The notes below the pieces were generated by a model, which did not search any database, was not told the DNA's origin, and worked only from the letters and a program-made list of their open reading frames with translations. Position numbers and translations under genes: made by a program. A stretch of DNA of 64,000 nucleotides from Wenzhouxiangella sp. XN201 (GTDB taxonomy: Bacteria; Pseudomonadota; Gammaproteobacteria; Xanthomonadales; Wenzhouxiangellaceae), in NCBI RefSeq assembly GCF_011008905.1, contig NZ_JAAIVI010000020.1:62001-126000 (forward strand), given 5' to 3'. Of this stretch, positions 39,356-48,183 are shown one piece after another. The stretch's first letter is position 1. Each line of letters opens with the position of its first letter.

Positions 39356-40666
39356 ATGGCGAGTGACGGTGCACTGCCCCGGCAGTTGGCTGCACGCGCA
39401 CTGACGGCCGTACTCGACAACGGTCGCGCGCTCGATGCCACGCTGGCGCCGCTGCTCGAACCGCTTGGCGAGGCCCGCGACCGGGCGCTGACGCGTCGCT
39501 TGTGCCATGGGGTTCTGCGCGACTGGCCGGCGCTGGACCGCTTGATCGGGCGGCTGGTGGAAAAGCCGCTGAAGGGCCGCAATCGCCGCCTGCATTTCCT
39601 GCTCGCTGTCGCCCTGCACGAGCTGCGCGATGGGCGCGAACCCGATCATGCTGTCGTGCATGCAGCCGTTGCTGCTGCGCGTTCCCTGTGCGGGTCGCGT
39701 CTGGCTGGACTGACCAACGGCGTGTTGCGGAATTTCGGTCGCCGGCGTGAGGCGCTGCTGGCCGAATTGCCCGACACCGCCGCCTTTCGATTGGGTTATC
39801 CGGGCTGGCTGGTCGAGGCGATCGAGGCGGATCGGGGCGATAAGACGCAAGCCATCCTGGCCGCCGGCAACCAGTCGCCGCCGCTGTGGCTGCGGGTCAA
39901 TCGTCGGCGCATCGCGCGCGAGACCTATCGGGAGCAGCTCGCGCAGGCCGGGATCGAGGCCCGTGCCGTCGACGGCTTTGCCGATGCCCTGGTACTGGCC
40001 GAACGGATCGCCGTCAGCCGCCTGCCCGGATTCGACCAGGGCCTGGTGTCGATCCAGGATGGCGCTGCCCAGTTGGCCGCCGATTACCTCGAGCTGGAAG
40101 CGGGTCAACGCGTGCTCGACGCCTGCGCCGCACCCGGTGGCAAGTCCGCGCATATTCTCGAGCGCGCCGAGGTCGAGCTCACCGCACTGGATATCGACGG
40201 CGAGCGACTGGTTCGGATCGGCAGCACACTCGACCGGCTCGGGTTCGAGGCTCGCCTCGTCGAAGGCGACGCAGCCAGCCCCGACAGCTGGTGGGACGGC
40301 CGGCACTTCGATCGCATCCTGATCGACGCACCCTGTTCGGCCACGGGGGTCATCCGGCGCCATCCGGATATCCGCTGGCTGCGGCGGCCGGAGGATATCG
40401 AGCACCTGGTCGCAACCCAGCGCGAAATCCTCGACGCCTTGTGGTCCCTGCTCCGTCCCGGCGGTATCCTTGTCTACGCGACCTGTTCGCTGCTGAGGGT
40501 CGAAAACGACGAACAGGCCCGTGCCTTTCTGGAGCGCCATGCCGATGCCCGCGCAATCGACAATCCCGACATGCCCGGTCGGCCGGCTCGGCCGGGCCGC
40601 CAGATTCTGCCTGGCGAGCGTGATTGCGACGGTTTTTATTACCTTGCCGCTCGCCGGGTGCCGTGA
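39356..40666 (+). CDS. rsmB: 16S rRNA (cytosine-967-C5)-methyltransferase
   Basis: 436 residues from ATG 39356, with GGAG upstream. An N-terminal NusB-like domain (QLAARALTAVLDNG...LCHGVLRDWPALD...NGVLRNFGRRR) precedes the SAM methyltransferase domain. That domain has VLDACAAPGGKSAHILE, DAPCSATGVIRRHPDIRW (catalytic cysteine) and YATCSLLRVENDEQ (second cysteine). It overlaps the next gene by more than 100 bases in another frame. Confidence 0.95.
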   Translation: MASDGALPRQLAARALTAVLDNGRALDATLAPLLEPLGEARDRALTRRLCHGVLRDWPALDRLIGRLVEKPLKGRNRRLHFLLAVALHELRDGREPDHAVVHAAVAAARSLCGSRLAGLTNGVLRNFGRRREALLAELPDTAAFRLGYPGWLVEAIEADRGDKTQAILAAGNQSPPLWLRVNRRRIARETYREQLAQAGIEARAVDGFADALVLAERIAVSRLPGFDQGLVSIQDGAAQLAADYLELEAGQRVLDACAAPGGKSAHILERAEVELTALDIDGERLVRIGSTLDRLGFEARLVEGDAASPDSWWDGRHFDRILIDAPCSATGVIRRHPDIRWLRRPEDIEHLVATQREILDALWSLLRPGGILVYATCSLLRVENDEQARAFLERHADARAIDNPDMPGRPARPGRQILPGERDCDGFYYLAARRVP

Positions 40667-41177
40667 CGCCGATCGCGGTCAGTGGCAGGTCGATTTCATC
40701 GAGCCGCGCCTGGTCCGAACCGGGGAAGGCCTGGATTTCATCGCCGGCGTTGATCTCGAGCCCAGCCCGGCCATGCTGGACGCACTCGACCGCGGCGTGG
40801 CGCTGACCTTTCTGGTCGCGCTGCGCGCCTCCTCCGGCAAGGTCTGGCTGCCCGGGCTGGACGAGCGCCGTCGGCACCGCTTCGAGATCAGTTACCTGCC
40901 GCTGAGCCAGCATTTCCAGCTGGTGGATTTCCATAACGACACGCGCGTGACCTTTCCGCGGCTGAGCATGCTCACCGAGGCCCTGCGGGCGCCACGGGCC
41001 TGGTCGATTCCGCTCGAACCCGGCGACGAGGTCAGCCGTGTTCGGGCGCGCATCCAGCTCGACCGCACACGCCTGCCATCACCAATGCGCCTGCCGACCT
41101 GGTTCGAGGAACAGTGGCGGCTGGGCAGCGGTTGGCAGACCCTGGTGCCGCCGGAGGCAACTGAAAGTGATCGGTAA
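40539..41177 (+). CDS. DUF4390 lipoprotein-like protein
   Basis: About 212 residues. The likely start ATG 40539 has GGAG just upstream. It has a hydrophobic signal ending in a lipobox (TLPLAGC) and then a beta-rich body (VDFIEPRLVRTGEGLDFIAGVDLEPS...RHRFEISYLPLSQHFQLVD). DUF4390 genes regularly stand between rsmB and ntrY-like kinases in proteobacteria, which suggests a periplasmic partner of the kinase, but this is unproven. It overlaps rsmB upstream and the kinase gene downstream. Confidence 0.8.
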   Translation: MPMPAQSTIPTCPVGRLGRAARFCLASVIATVFITLPLAGCRDADRGQWQVDFIEPRLVRTGEGLDFIAGVDLEPSPAMLDALDRGVALTFLVALRASSGKVWLPGLDERRRHRFEISYLPLSQHFQLVDFHNDTRVTFPRLSMLTEALRAPRAWSIPLEPGDEVSRVRARIQLDRTRLPSPMRLPTWFEEQWRLGSGWQTLVPPEATESDR

Positions 41178-43299
41178 GCGCGGCCGACTGCGCATCCTGC
41201 GCGCCATTCCCATCGCCGCAGTCCTGCTGATGCTGCTGACCGCGCTTTACCTGGTCTCGACGGTCGAGCAGGAGGCAACCCAGCTCGGCCGCCTGGCGCA
41301 GTGGATTTTTGCCCTGACCGGCGTGGCCGTGCTGGTGCTGCTGGGCGTAATCGTCGGCCGGGTCGTGCGCCTGTTCCGACGTTTGCGACGGGACGAGCCC
41401 GGCGCGCGGCTGACCGCGCGACTGGTCGCCGTGTTCGTGACCCTGACCTTGCCGCCGGTCGTCATTCTCTATCTGTTCGCCATCCAGTTCCTGAGTGACA
41501 CCATCGATGGCTGGATGGATATTGCCGCCGAGCAGGCGCTGGCCGACTCGATAGAATTGGGGCAGATGTTTCTCGATCTTCGAACGCGCGATGCGCGCGA
41601 CGAAATCGCGCGCATTTCCGGGCGACTCGACATGGGCGATGAGGATCGCCTGTTCCGTCAGCTGCTCAGCCAGGTCAGCAGTTCCGGTCCGACCGAGCTT
41701 TCGGTGCTCGACGCCTCCGGATCGGCGCGCGTGAGTGCAAGCATCAATCCCGGTCGGATCGTCACCGACCGGCCCAACGATTTTGCCCTGAGTCAGGCCC
41801 TGGACGACCAGGAATACGCTGCGGCCGAGCCGGTCGAGGGCGGCATCCGCATTCGCGTCCTGAACGATCTCGGACGCCAGACGCTCGACGGTGAAACCCT
41901 GATCCTGCAGGCGCTCTATCCGCTGCCGGAAGAGTTCAGTGAACTGGCCGGCCGCATCGAGTCGGCCTATCACCGCTATCAGAACGTGGCCTATCTGCGG
42001 GTGCGCCTGCAGCAGAGCCTGGTCCTGATCCTGTCACTCGTGCTGCTGCTGACCGTGCTGCTGGCAATGCTGCTGGCATTCAATGCCGCACGGCGTCTGA
42101 CCCAGCCGATTCGTGAGCTGGCCCAGGCGACCGAGGAACTGGCCGCAGGTCGCTTCCCCGAGGACCTTGAGGTCACGACCCGCGACGAGCTCGGATTCCT
42201 GGTGCGCTCGTTCAACACCATGACGCGCGAGCTGGCCTCGAGCCGCCAGCAACTCGAAGCCCAGCGCCGCTACCTGGAGATCGTGCTCGGCCGGCTGTCG
42301 GCCGGGGTGCTGGCAATCGATACCGAAGACCGCATCAGCGCGTTCAACGAATCGGCTACCCGAATTCTCTCGCTCGATCCGGCAGCCTGCCGCGGTCATG
42401 CACTCTCAGAGCTGGCGGCCGGACGTCCGGACCTGGCACCGCTGTTCGAACTGATCATCGGACGCCACGCCGCGCCGGGCGCCGACTGGCGCCAGGAGAT
42501 CAAGCTGGGCACGGCCGAGCAGCCGCTGGTGCTGGTTTGTCGCGGCTCCGACCTGCCCGCCGAGACCGGTGGCCACGTCGTGGTATTCGACGATGTGACC
42601 GTGCTCGACCAGGCACAGCGCGAGGCGGCATGGGCCGAAGTGGCGCGGCGCCTGGCGCACGAGGTCAAGAACCCGCTCACACCGATTCAGCTGGCGGCCG
42701 AACGCCTGGCCTGGAAGCTCGAACCCGTGCTCGAGTCCGAACAGCGCGACCTGCTGATGCGCTCGACTTCGACCATCCGCGCCCAGGTCGATGCCCTGCG
42801 GCGCCTGGTCGACAATTTCGGCGATTACGCCCGGCCGTCCCGGCTGAAGGTCGAGCGCATCGATCTCCGCCAGGTCATCAGCGAAGTCATCGACCTCTAC
42901 GCCACCGGCGACATGCCGATCCAGTTCGAGCTGCATGCCGATGACGAGGCCGGCTTCGTTCTGGCCGATGCCGGACAGATCCGCCAGCTGTTGATCAACC
43001 TGGTGCGTAACGCCCAGGAAGCGCAACCGGAGGGCCAGCCGCATATCCGGCTCGATCTGCGCCTGGCTGATCTGGGTGGGCGCCGCGGCGTTGAGCTGTT
43101 GTTGTACGACGACGGCCCCGGTTTTTCCGACGAAGTGCTCGCGCGCATCTTCGAGCCTTATGTCACGACCAAGCCGCGCGGTTCCGGTCTGGGTCTGGCC
43201 ATTGTTCGCCGCATTGTCGAGGATCACGGTGGCCGCATCCGTGTCGCCAATTCCGCCGCCGGCGGCGCCGAAGTCCGCATCTGGTTGCCGGCCGGGTGA
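41167..43299 (+). CDS. NtrY-like sensor histidine kinase
   Basis: 710 residues from GTG 41167 (GGAGG ten bases before). Several N-terminal membrane helices (two to three in the first 120 residues, another near 280-305) flank a periplasmic sensor region. Then come a HAMP domain (RRLTQPIRELAQATEEL), a PAS domain, the phospho-acceptor histidine in RRLAHEVKNPLTPIQ, and the ATPase domain (LVRNAQEA, DDGPGF, GSGLGLAIV). It should phosphorylate the regulator encoded next. It overlaps the DUF4390 stop by 11 bases. Confidence 0.92.
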   Translation: MIGKRGRLRILRAIPIAAVLLMLLTALYLVSTVEQEATQLGRLAQWIFALTGVAVLVLLGVIVGRVVRLFRRLRRDEPGARLTARLVAVFVTLTLPPVVILYLFAIQFLSDTIDGWMDIAAEQALADSIELGQMFLDLRTRDARDEIARISGRLDMGDEDRLFRQLLSQVSSSGPTELSVLDASGSARVSASINPGRIVTDRPNDFALSQALDDQEYAAAEPVEGGIRIRVLNDLGRQTLDGETLILQALYPLPEEFSELAGRIESAYHRYQNVAYLRVRLQQSLVLILSLVLLLTVLLAMLLAFNAARRLTQPIRELAQATEELAAGRFPEDLEVTTRDELGFLVRSFNTMTRELASSRQQLEAQRRYLEIVLGRLSAGVLAIDTEDRISAFNESATRILSLDPAACRGHALSELAAGRPDLAPLFELIIGRHAAPGADWRQEIKLGTAEQPLVLVCRGSDLPAETGGHVVVFDDVTVLDQAQREAAWAEVARRLAHEVKNPLTPIQLAAERLAWKLEPVLESEQRDLLMRSTSTIRAQVDALRRLVDNFGDYARPSRLKVERIDLRQVISEVIDLYATGDMPIQFELHADDEAGFVLADAGQIRQLLINLVRNAQEAQPEGQPHIRLDLRLADLGGRRGVELLLYDDGPGFSDEVLARIFEPYVTTKPRGSGLGLAIVRRIVEDHGGRIRVANSAAGGAEVRIWLPAG

Positions 43300-43353
43300 T
43301 CGACGTGCGCCTGGGTTATCCTTTGCGGCCATGATCGGTGACACAATAACGAC

Positions 43354-44703
43354 ATGAGCAGCGCCCGCATTCTCATCGTCGACGACGAACCCGATATCCG
43401 CGAGATGATCGGCGAAATCCTGGCCGATGAAGGTCATGAAGTGGCCTTTGCGGCCGACGCCGGCGAGGCGCGCGAGCGACTGCGCGAATCCGCACCGGAA
43501 CTGATCCTGCTCGATGTCTGGATGCCGGACACCGACGGCATCAGCCTGCTGCGTGAGTGGCGCGATGCCGACGTCCTCAACTGCCCGGTGGTGATGATCT
43601 CCGGCCACGGCTCGGTCGAGACCGCGGTCGAGGCCACGCGCCTGGGCGCTTTCGACTTCATCGAGAAGCCCGTGTCGATGGCGCGCCTGATGGTCACCAT
43701 CGAAAACGCGCTCGAGGCCGGTCGCCTCAAGCGCGAGAACGAGGGACTCAAGCGCAGCCAGCCGGCCGTGCTCGAGCCGATCGGCCGCTCGGCGGTGGTG
43801 CAGCAGTTGCGCCAGCGGCTGGAACGGGTGGCCCAGCACGAGGCACCCGTACTGGTCACCGGCGAACCCGGGGTCGGCAAGCTCGAGGCCGCGCGCTGGA
43901 TTCACGCCCACTCGCGCCGCAGCGATGGCCCCTTTGTCAGTGCCGCCACCCGCGTCGACGGTCAGTCCTTCCAGGTCATGCTGGTCGGCGAGAACGGCTC
44001 CGGCGGCTTGCTGGCCGAAGCCCAGGGCGGAGTGCTGTTCATCGACGACGTCTCGCGCCTGGACCGCAGCGCCCAGACGGTGCTGCTCAAGGTGCTCGAG
44101 TCGGGCCGCTTGTCGCCCGACCAGAGCGACAGCGCCGAGCTCGATCTGCGCCTGATCGCCGGCACCGGCCAGCCGCTCGAGAAACTGGTACGTGAAGGCC
44201 GCTTCGACGAGTCGCTGTTCTACCAGCTCAACGTCCTGCCGCTCGAGATTCCGCCGCTGCGGGAACGACAGGAGGATGTGCCCGACCTGGTGCGCTTCTA
44301 TGCCGAGTTCTATCCGGGTCGCGACGGCACGCCCTACCGACACTTTCCCGTGGCGGTGCAGAACCGCCTCAGGCAGTATCACTGGCCTGGAAACCTGCGC
44401 GAACTGCGCAACCTGGTCCAGCGCCTGCTGATTCTCGGCGGCGGCGAGGAAGTGACCGTGGCTGAGGTCGAAGAGGCCCTGGCTCAGTCCGATACCGGCG
44501 AGACCGTCGGCGACCGCAAGGTGCCGGCCCTCTACAATCTGCCGCTGAGAGAAGCGCGCGAGGAGTTCGAGCGCCAGTACCTGACCTTCAAGTTGCAGTC
44601 GGTGGAAGGCAGTGTCGGCAAGCTGGCGGAAATCGTCGAGATGGAGCGCACCCATCTCTATCGCAAGCTCAAGCAGCTGGGCATCGACCCCAAGCAGTTC
44701 TAG
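43354..44703 (+). CDS. NtrX-like response regulator with degenerate AAA+ domain
   Basis: 449 residues. The receiver domain is intact (VDDEPDI; phospho-acceptor D54 in LLDVWMPDTDG; IEKPVS). The central domain keeps the outline of sigma-54 activators but loses key parts. The GAFTGA loop is missing where LVGENGSGGLLAEAQGG stands. Walker A is GEPGVGKLE, Walker B reads FIDDV, and both arginines of the FRxDLxxRL region are gone (FDESLFYQLNVLP). The C-terminal Fis-like helix-turn-helix is kept (GKLAEIVEMERTHLYRKLKQLG). It most likely regulates as a DNA-binding dimer with ordinary RNA polymerase, not by sigma-54 ATPase action. Confidence 0.88.
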   Translation: MSSARILIVDDEPDIREMIGEILADEGHEVAFAADAGEARERLRESAPELILLDVWMPDTDGISLLREWRDADVLNCPVVMISGHGSVETAVEATRLGAFDFIEKPVSMARLMVTIENALEAGRLKRENEGLKRSQPAVLEPIGRSAVVQQLRQRLERVAQHEAPVLVTGEPGVGKLEAARWIHAHSRRSDGPFVSAATRVDGQSFQVMLVGENGSGGLLAEAQGGVLFIDDVSRLDRSAQTVLLKVLESGRLSPDQSDSAELDLRLIAGTGQPLEKLVREGRFDESLFYQLNVLPLEIPPLRERQEDVPDLVRFYAEFYPGRDGTPYRHFPVAVQNRLRQYHWPGNLRELRNLVQRLLILGGGEEVTVAEVEEALAQSDTGETVGDRKVPALYNLPLREAREEFERQYLTFKLQSVEGSVGKLAEIVEMERTHLYRKLKQLGIDPKQF

Positions 44704-44730
44704 GGACGGGATACCGAGGGGAGTCGCACC

Positions 44731-46107
44731 ATGCAGATCATCATTCTCGGAGCGGGACAGGTCGGCACCGGCATGGCCCGCAGCCTGTCGGCCGAGGATT
44801 TCGACATCACCGTCGTCGACACCGACCCGGAGCGCCTGCGCGAGCTGCAGGAAAAGCTCGATATCCGCACCGTGCTGGGGCACGCCGCGCATCCGGAAAC
44901 CCTGATTCGCGCCGGCATCGAGGATGCCGACCTGCTGATCGCGCTGACCAATTCAGACGAGACCAACATGGTCGCCTGCCAGGTGGCCTACTCGCTGTTC
45001 AACACGCCGACCAAGGTCGCGCGGGTGCGCGCTGCCGACTACCTCGCCCACCCCGAGCTGTTCAATCGCGAAAATACCCCCATCGACTTGCTGATCAGCC
45101 CGGAAGGCCTGGTTACCGACCACATCCAGCGACTGATCGACTATCCCGGCGCCCTGCAGGTGCTCGACTTCGCCGACGGCCGCGCCCAGCTGGTCGGCAC
45201 GCGCGCCTTTCATGACGGGCCGCTGGTCGGCCATGAACTCAGGGCGCTGCGCGACAAGCTGCCGCGCGGGGTCGATGCCCGGGTGGCCGCAATTTTCCGC
45301 AACGACGTGCCGATCATTCCCGAGGGCGATACGGTCATCGAGGTCGATGACACCGTCTTCTTCCTGGCGGCCCGCGACGACATTCCCGTGGTGATGCGAG
45401 AGCTCAGGCGCATGAGCGAACCGGGCCACCGTATTCTGCTTGCCGGCGGTGGCAACATCGGTGCCAACCTGGCGCGCCGGCTGGAGCGCAGCCATCACGT
45501 CAAATTGATCGAGCGCGACCCGGTCCGGGCCGAGCGCATCGCTGAGGATCTCGATACCGCCATCGTGCTGGTCGGAGACTGTGCCGACGAGGATCTGCTG
45601 CACGAGGAAGGGATCGACGAGACCGATGTTTACTGCGCCCTGACCAACGACGACGAAGCCAATATCCTCTCTTCGATGCTGGCCAAGCGAATGGGCGCCG
45701 ACAAAGTCATCGCGCTGATCAATCGCCCGGCCTACGTCGACCTGGTCGAGTCCGATCGCATCGACGTGGCGGTCAGCCCGCAGCAGGTCACCATCGGTGC
45801 GCTGCTGACGCATATCCGCAAGGGTCACATGGTGCGCGTGCATTCGCTCAGGCGTGGTGCGGCCGAGGCGATCGAGGCGGTCGCCCACGGCACACCGGGG
45901 CAGTCGAAAGTGGTCGGCAAGCGCATCGAGGAGATCGAACTTCCGCCGGCGACCACTATCGGCGGCATCATCCGCGGCGAACAGGTGATCATCGCCCATC
46001 ACGATGTGACGATCGAGACCGACGATCATGTCATTCTGTTCGTCGCCGACCAGCGCTCCATCAAGCGCGTCGAGCGGTTGTTCGCGGTCGACGCCGTGTT
46101 CGTGTAG
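44731..46107 (+). CDS. trkA: Trk potassium uptake regulator TrkA
   Basis: 458 residues: two RCK modules in tandem. The nucleotide-binding loops are ILGAGQVGTGMARSL and LLAGGGNIGANLARRL, each followed by TrkA_C domains. It gates TrkH with NAD(H)/ATP. The gene follows the two-component pair and precedes trkH, as in many alpha- and gammaproteobacteria. High-affinity K+ uptake fits the salt-stress theme with ectoine. Confidence 0.96.
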   Translation: MQIIILGAGQVGTGMARSLSAEDFDITVVDTDPERLRELQEKLDIRTVLGHAAHPETLIRAGIEDADLLIALTNSDETNMVACQVAYSLFNTPTKVARVRAADYLAHPELFNRENTPIDLLISPEGLVTDHIQRLIDYPGALQVLDFADGRAQLVGTRAFHDGPLVGHELRALRDKLPRGVDARVAAIFRNDVPIIPEGDTVIEVDDTVFFLAARDDIPVVMRELRRMSEPGHRILLAGGGNIGANLARRLERSHHVKLIERDPVRAERIAEDLDTAIVLVGDCADEDLLHEEGIDETDVYCALTNDDEANILSSMLAKRMGADKVIALINRPAYVDLVESDRIDVAVSPQQVTIGALLTHIRKGHMVRVHSLRRGAAEAIEAVAHGTPGQSKVVGKRIEEIELPPATTIGGIIRGEQVIIAHHDVTIETDDHVILFVADQRSIKRVERLFAVDAVFV

Positions 46108-46114
46108 ATCGTCG

Positions 46115-47569
46115 ATGAACTTGCGAACTTACGCACCGGTTCAGCGCATCGTCGGGGTGCTGCTGCTGTTTCTCAGCCTCGGTTTTGTCCCGCCTTTGCT
46201 GTTTGCCATTTTTTCGGCCGATGGCACGGAAATCGCGTTTTTCGTGAGCTTGGTCTTCGTTGCGATAGCCGGCTTGTTGATGTACCTACCCGTTCGCAGT
46301 TCAAGGCGGGAGTTGCGAATCCGCGACGGCTTTCTGGTCGTGGTCGCGTGTTGGGGGGCAGTATGTCTGGCCGGTGCTTTACCGTTCATGCTCGCCATTG
46401 GCGCTAGTCCGGCCGATGCAGTTTTTGAATCGACGTCTGGCATCACCACGACCGGAGCAACAGTATTTACAGGCTTGGACAAGATGCCTATTTCAATCCT
46501 CTGGTATCGCCAGCAGCTGCAGTGGATGGGTGGTCTGGGCATTATTGTGTTGGCTGTGGCCATCCTGCCGATGCTGCGCATCGGCGGGATGCAGGTTTAC
46601 AAGGCAGAAGTGACAGGGCCAGTCAAAGAGCGTCGCCTGACGCCTCGCATCGCCGAGACGGCCAAGGCATTGTGGCTGATTTACATTGGATTGACGGTTA
46701 TATGTGCAGCTGCCTACTGGGCGGCGGGCATGAATCTCTTTGACGCTATTGGGCATTCTTTTTCGACCGTTTCGACTGCTGGATTTTCACCGCACGATGC
46801 TTCCATTGGTTTTTTTGAGTCGGCGCTGATTGAATGGCTTGTCGTCCTCTTCATGTTTGTTGCCAGCATCAATTTCACATTGCATTTTCTCGCGCTCAGG
46901 CAAGCAACCGCTCAAGTCTATTTGCGTGACCCTGAACTGAAGTTGTTCGTGGGATTGCTGTTGGTGGTTTGGGCCCTTGCGACCGTTCTGTTGTGGCAGC
47001 AGCACGTTTTTGATGATTTCTGGGAGTCTACGCGGCACGCGGTTTTTCAGACAGTTTCCTACATGACGACGACCGGTTACGGGACAGATGCCGTCTATTT
47101 ATGGCCTGGCACCTTACCTCTGCTGCTCTTGCTGATCAGTGCATTGGGCGGCTGTGCGGGTGCGACCACGGGCGGGTTCAAGATCATCCGCGTCTACCTG
47201 TTGACCAAGCAGGGTATCCGCGAACTCAAACGACTCATCCATCCTCGTTCCGTCGTGCCTCTCAAGCTCGGTGGGCGTACTCTCAATCAGGAAGTGGCCA
47301 ATGCCGTTTGGGGTTTCGTCTCGCTCTACATTTTATGCATCGTCGTACTGACGCTCATTGTTTCCGGCCTCGAGTACGACCTCGTCACTGCTGTGTCGGT
47401 GGTTTTTTCGGCTATGAACAACCTCGGCCCAGCGCTGGGAGAGGCTGGCCCGCACTGGGGCGGATTGAGCGATATGACCAAGTGGCTGATGAGTTTCGCA
47501 ATGCTTCTCGGACGGCTGGAAATTTTCACCATCCTGGTGTTGTTGACGCCGACCTATTGGAAACACTGA
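46115..47569 (+). CDS. trkH: Trk potassium uptake channel TrkH
   Basis: 484 residues from ATG 46115, eight bases after the trkA stop. Four pore-loop repeats are seen, with filter motifs TSGITTTGATV, FSTVSTAGFS, VSYMTTTGYGT and MNNLGPALGE. It conducts K+ (and H+) with TrkA. The gene is visibly poorer in G+C than its neighbours, with many T-rich codons, which suggests a different history or relaxed codon use. Confidence 0.95.
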   Translation: MNLRTYAPVQRIVGVLLLFLSLGFVPPLLFAIFSADGTEIAFFVSLVFVAIAGLLMYLPVRSSRRELRIRDGFLVVVACWGAVCLAGALPFMLAIGASPADAVFESTSGITTTGATVFTGLDKMPISILWYRQQLQWMGGLGIIVLAVAILPMLRIGGMQVYKAEVTGPVKERRLTPRIAETAKALWLIYIGLTVICAAAYWAAGMNLFDAIGHSFSTVSTAGFSPHDASIGFFESALIEWLVVLFMFVASINFTLHFLALRQATAQVYLRDPELKLFVGLLLVVWALATVLLWQQHVFDDFWESTRHAVFQTVSYMTTTGYGTDAVYLWPGTLPLLLLLISALGGCAGATTGGFKIIRVYLLTKQGIRELKRLIHPRSVVPLKLGGRTLNQEVANAVWGFVSLYILCIVVLTLIVSGLEYDLVTAVSVVFSAMNNLGPALGEAGPHWGGLSDMTKWLMSFAMLLGRLEIFTILVLLTPTYWKH

Positions 47570-47587
47570 AACAAGTGGGAAGTGTTC

Positions 47588-47657
47588 AGTGTGAAGTGTT
47601 AAGCAGTACAGAACCCCAAGACTACCCCTTCACACTTCACGCTTATCACTTCACACT
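47588..47657. repeat. Small inverted repeat after trkH
   Basis: AGTGTGAAGTG (47588-47598) and CACTTCACACT (47647-47657) are perfect inverse copies 48 bases apart; further partial copies (CACACTTCACGC) lie between. The short TGTGAAGTG units look like a dispersed intergenic repeat. It may act as the trkH 3' end. It fills nearly all of the gap to the TPR gene. Confidence 0.5.
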
Positions 47658-47663
47658 ATCCTG

Positions 47664-47981
47664 ATGGATCCAAAAGTCATTGAAAAACTCATCGACCAGG
47701 GCCGCGATTCCTACGAAGCCCGCCTGGCTGCCGGGCAGGCGCGGCTGAAGGCAGGCGATCTCGATAGGGCCATCGATCACCTTCAAAAGGCCACGGCTCA
47801 CAAGCCCGAACAAACCATGGCCTGGCAGGAATTGGGCAAGGCCCGCAACGAGTCGGGTGATGCGGATGGTGCCCGTGCAGCTTGGGAGCGGGGCCTGAAA
47901 GCGGCCGGGGCCAACGGCGACAAGCAGGCTGAAAAGGTGATCACTGTCTGGCTCCGGCGCCTGGACCGGCGCGATGACTGA
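47664..47981 (+). CDS. Small tetratricopeptide-repeat protein
   Basis: 105 residues, with two to three TPR units: SYEARLAAGQARLKAGDLDRAIDHLQKA and AWQELGKARNESGDADGARAAWERGL. No signal peptide is seen, so it is cytoplasmic. The partner is unknown. The ribosome site is weak, but the TPR pattern makes the frame certain. It is downstream of trkH. Confidence 0.8.
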   Translation: MDPKVIEKLIDQGRDSYEARLAAGQARLKAGDLDRAIDHLQKATAHKPEQTMAWQELGKARNESGDADGARAAWERGLKAAGANGDKQAEKVITVWLRRLDRRDD

Positions 47982-48072
47982 AGATGGAAAGCGTGTTGAC
48001 CTTCTGGTTTTGAATTTCGGTATTTTTTACCAAGTAGCTTGGCAGTATTGGCCAATGCCGACTCAGGATTGG

Positions 48073-48100
48073 TTCTGTTGTCAGAAAAGTGGCCTATAAT
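48073..48100 (+). promoter_or_regulatory. Candidate promoter of the unknown membrane protein gene
   Basis: The 200-base gap before the 48184 gene contains TATAAT at 48095-48100. A weak TTCTGT lies 16 bases upstream (48073-48078). The gap is A/T-rich and shows no ORF of note. Confidence 0.35.
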
Positions 48101-48183
48101 CAAACAGATATCCAGGCCCTGAAGCTGGCGCGCGTCTTGCATAGCATCTTCTGGACGCAAATGACCTGAATCGAAGGAATGAC

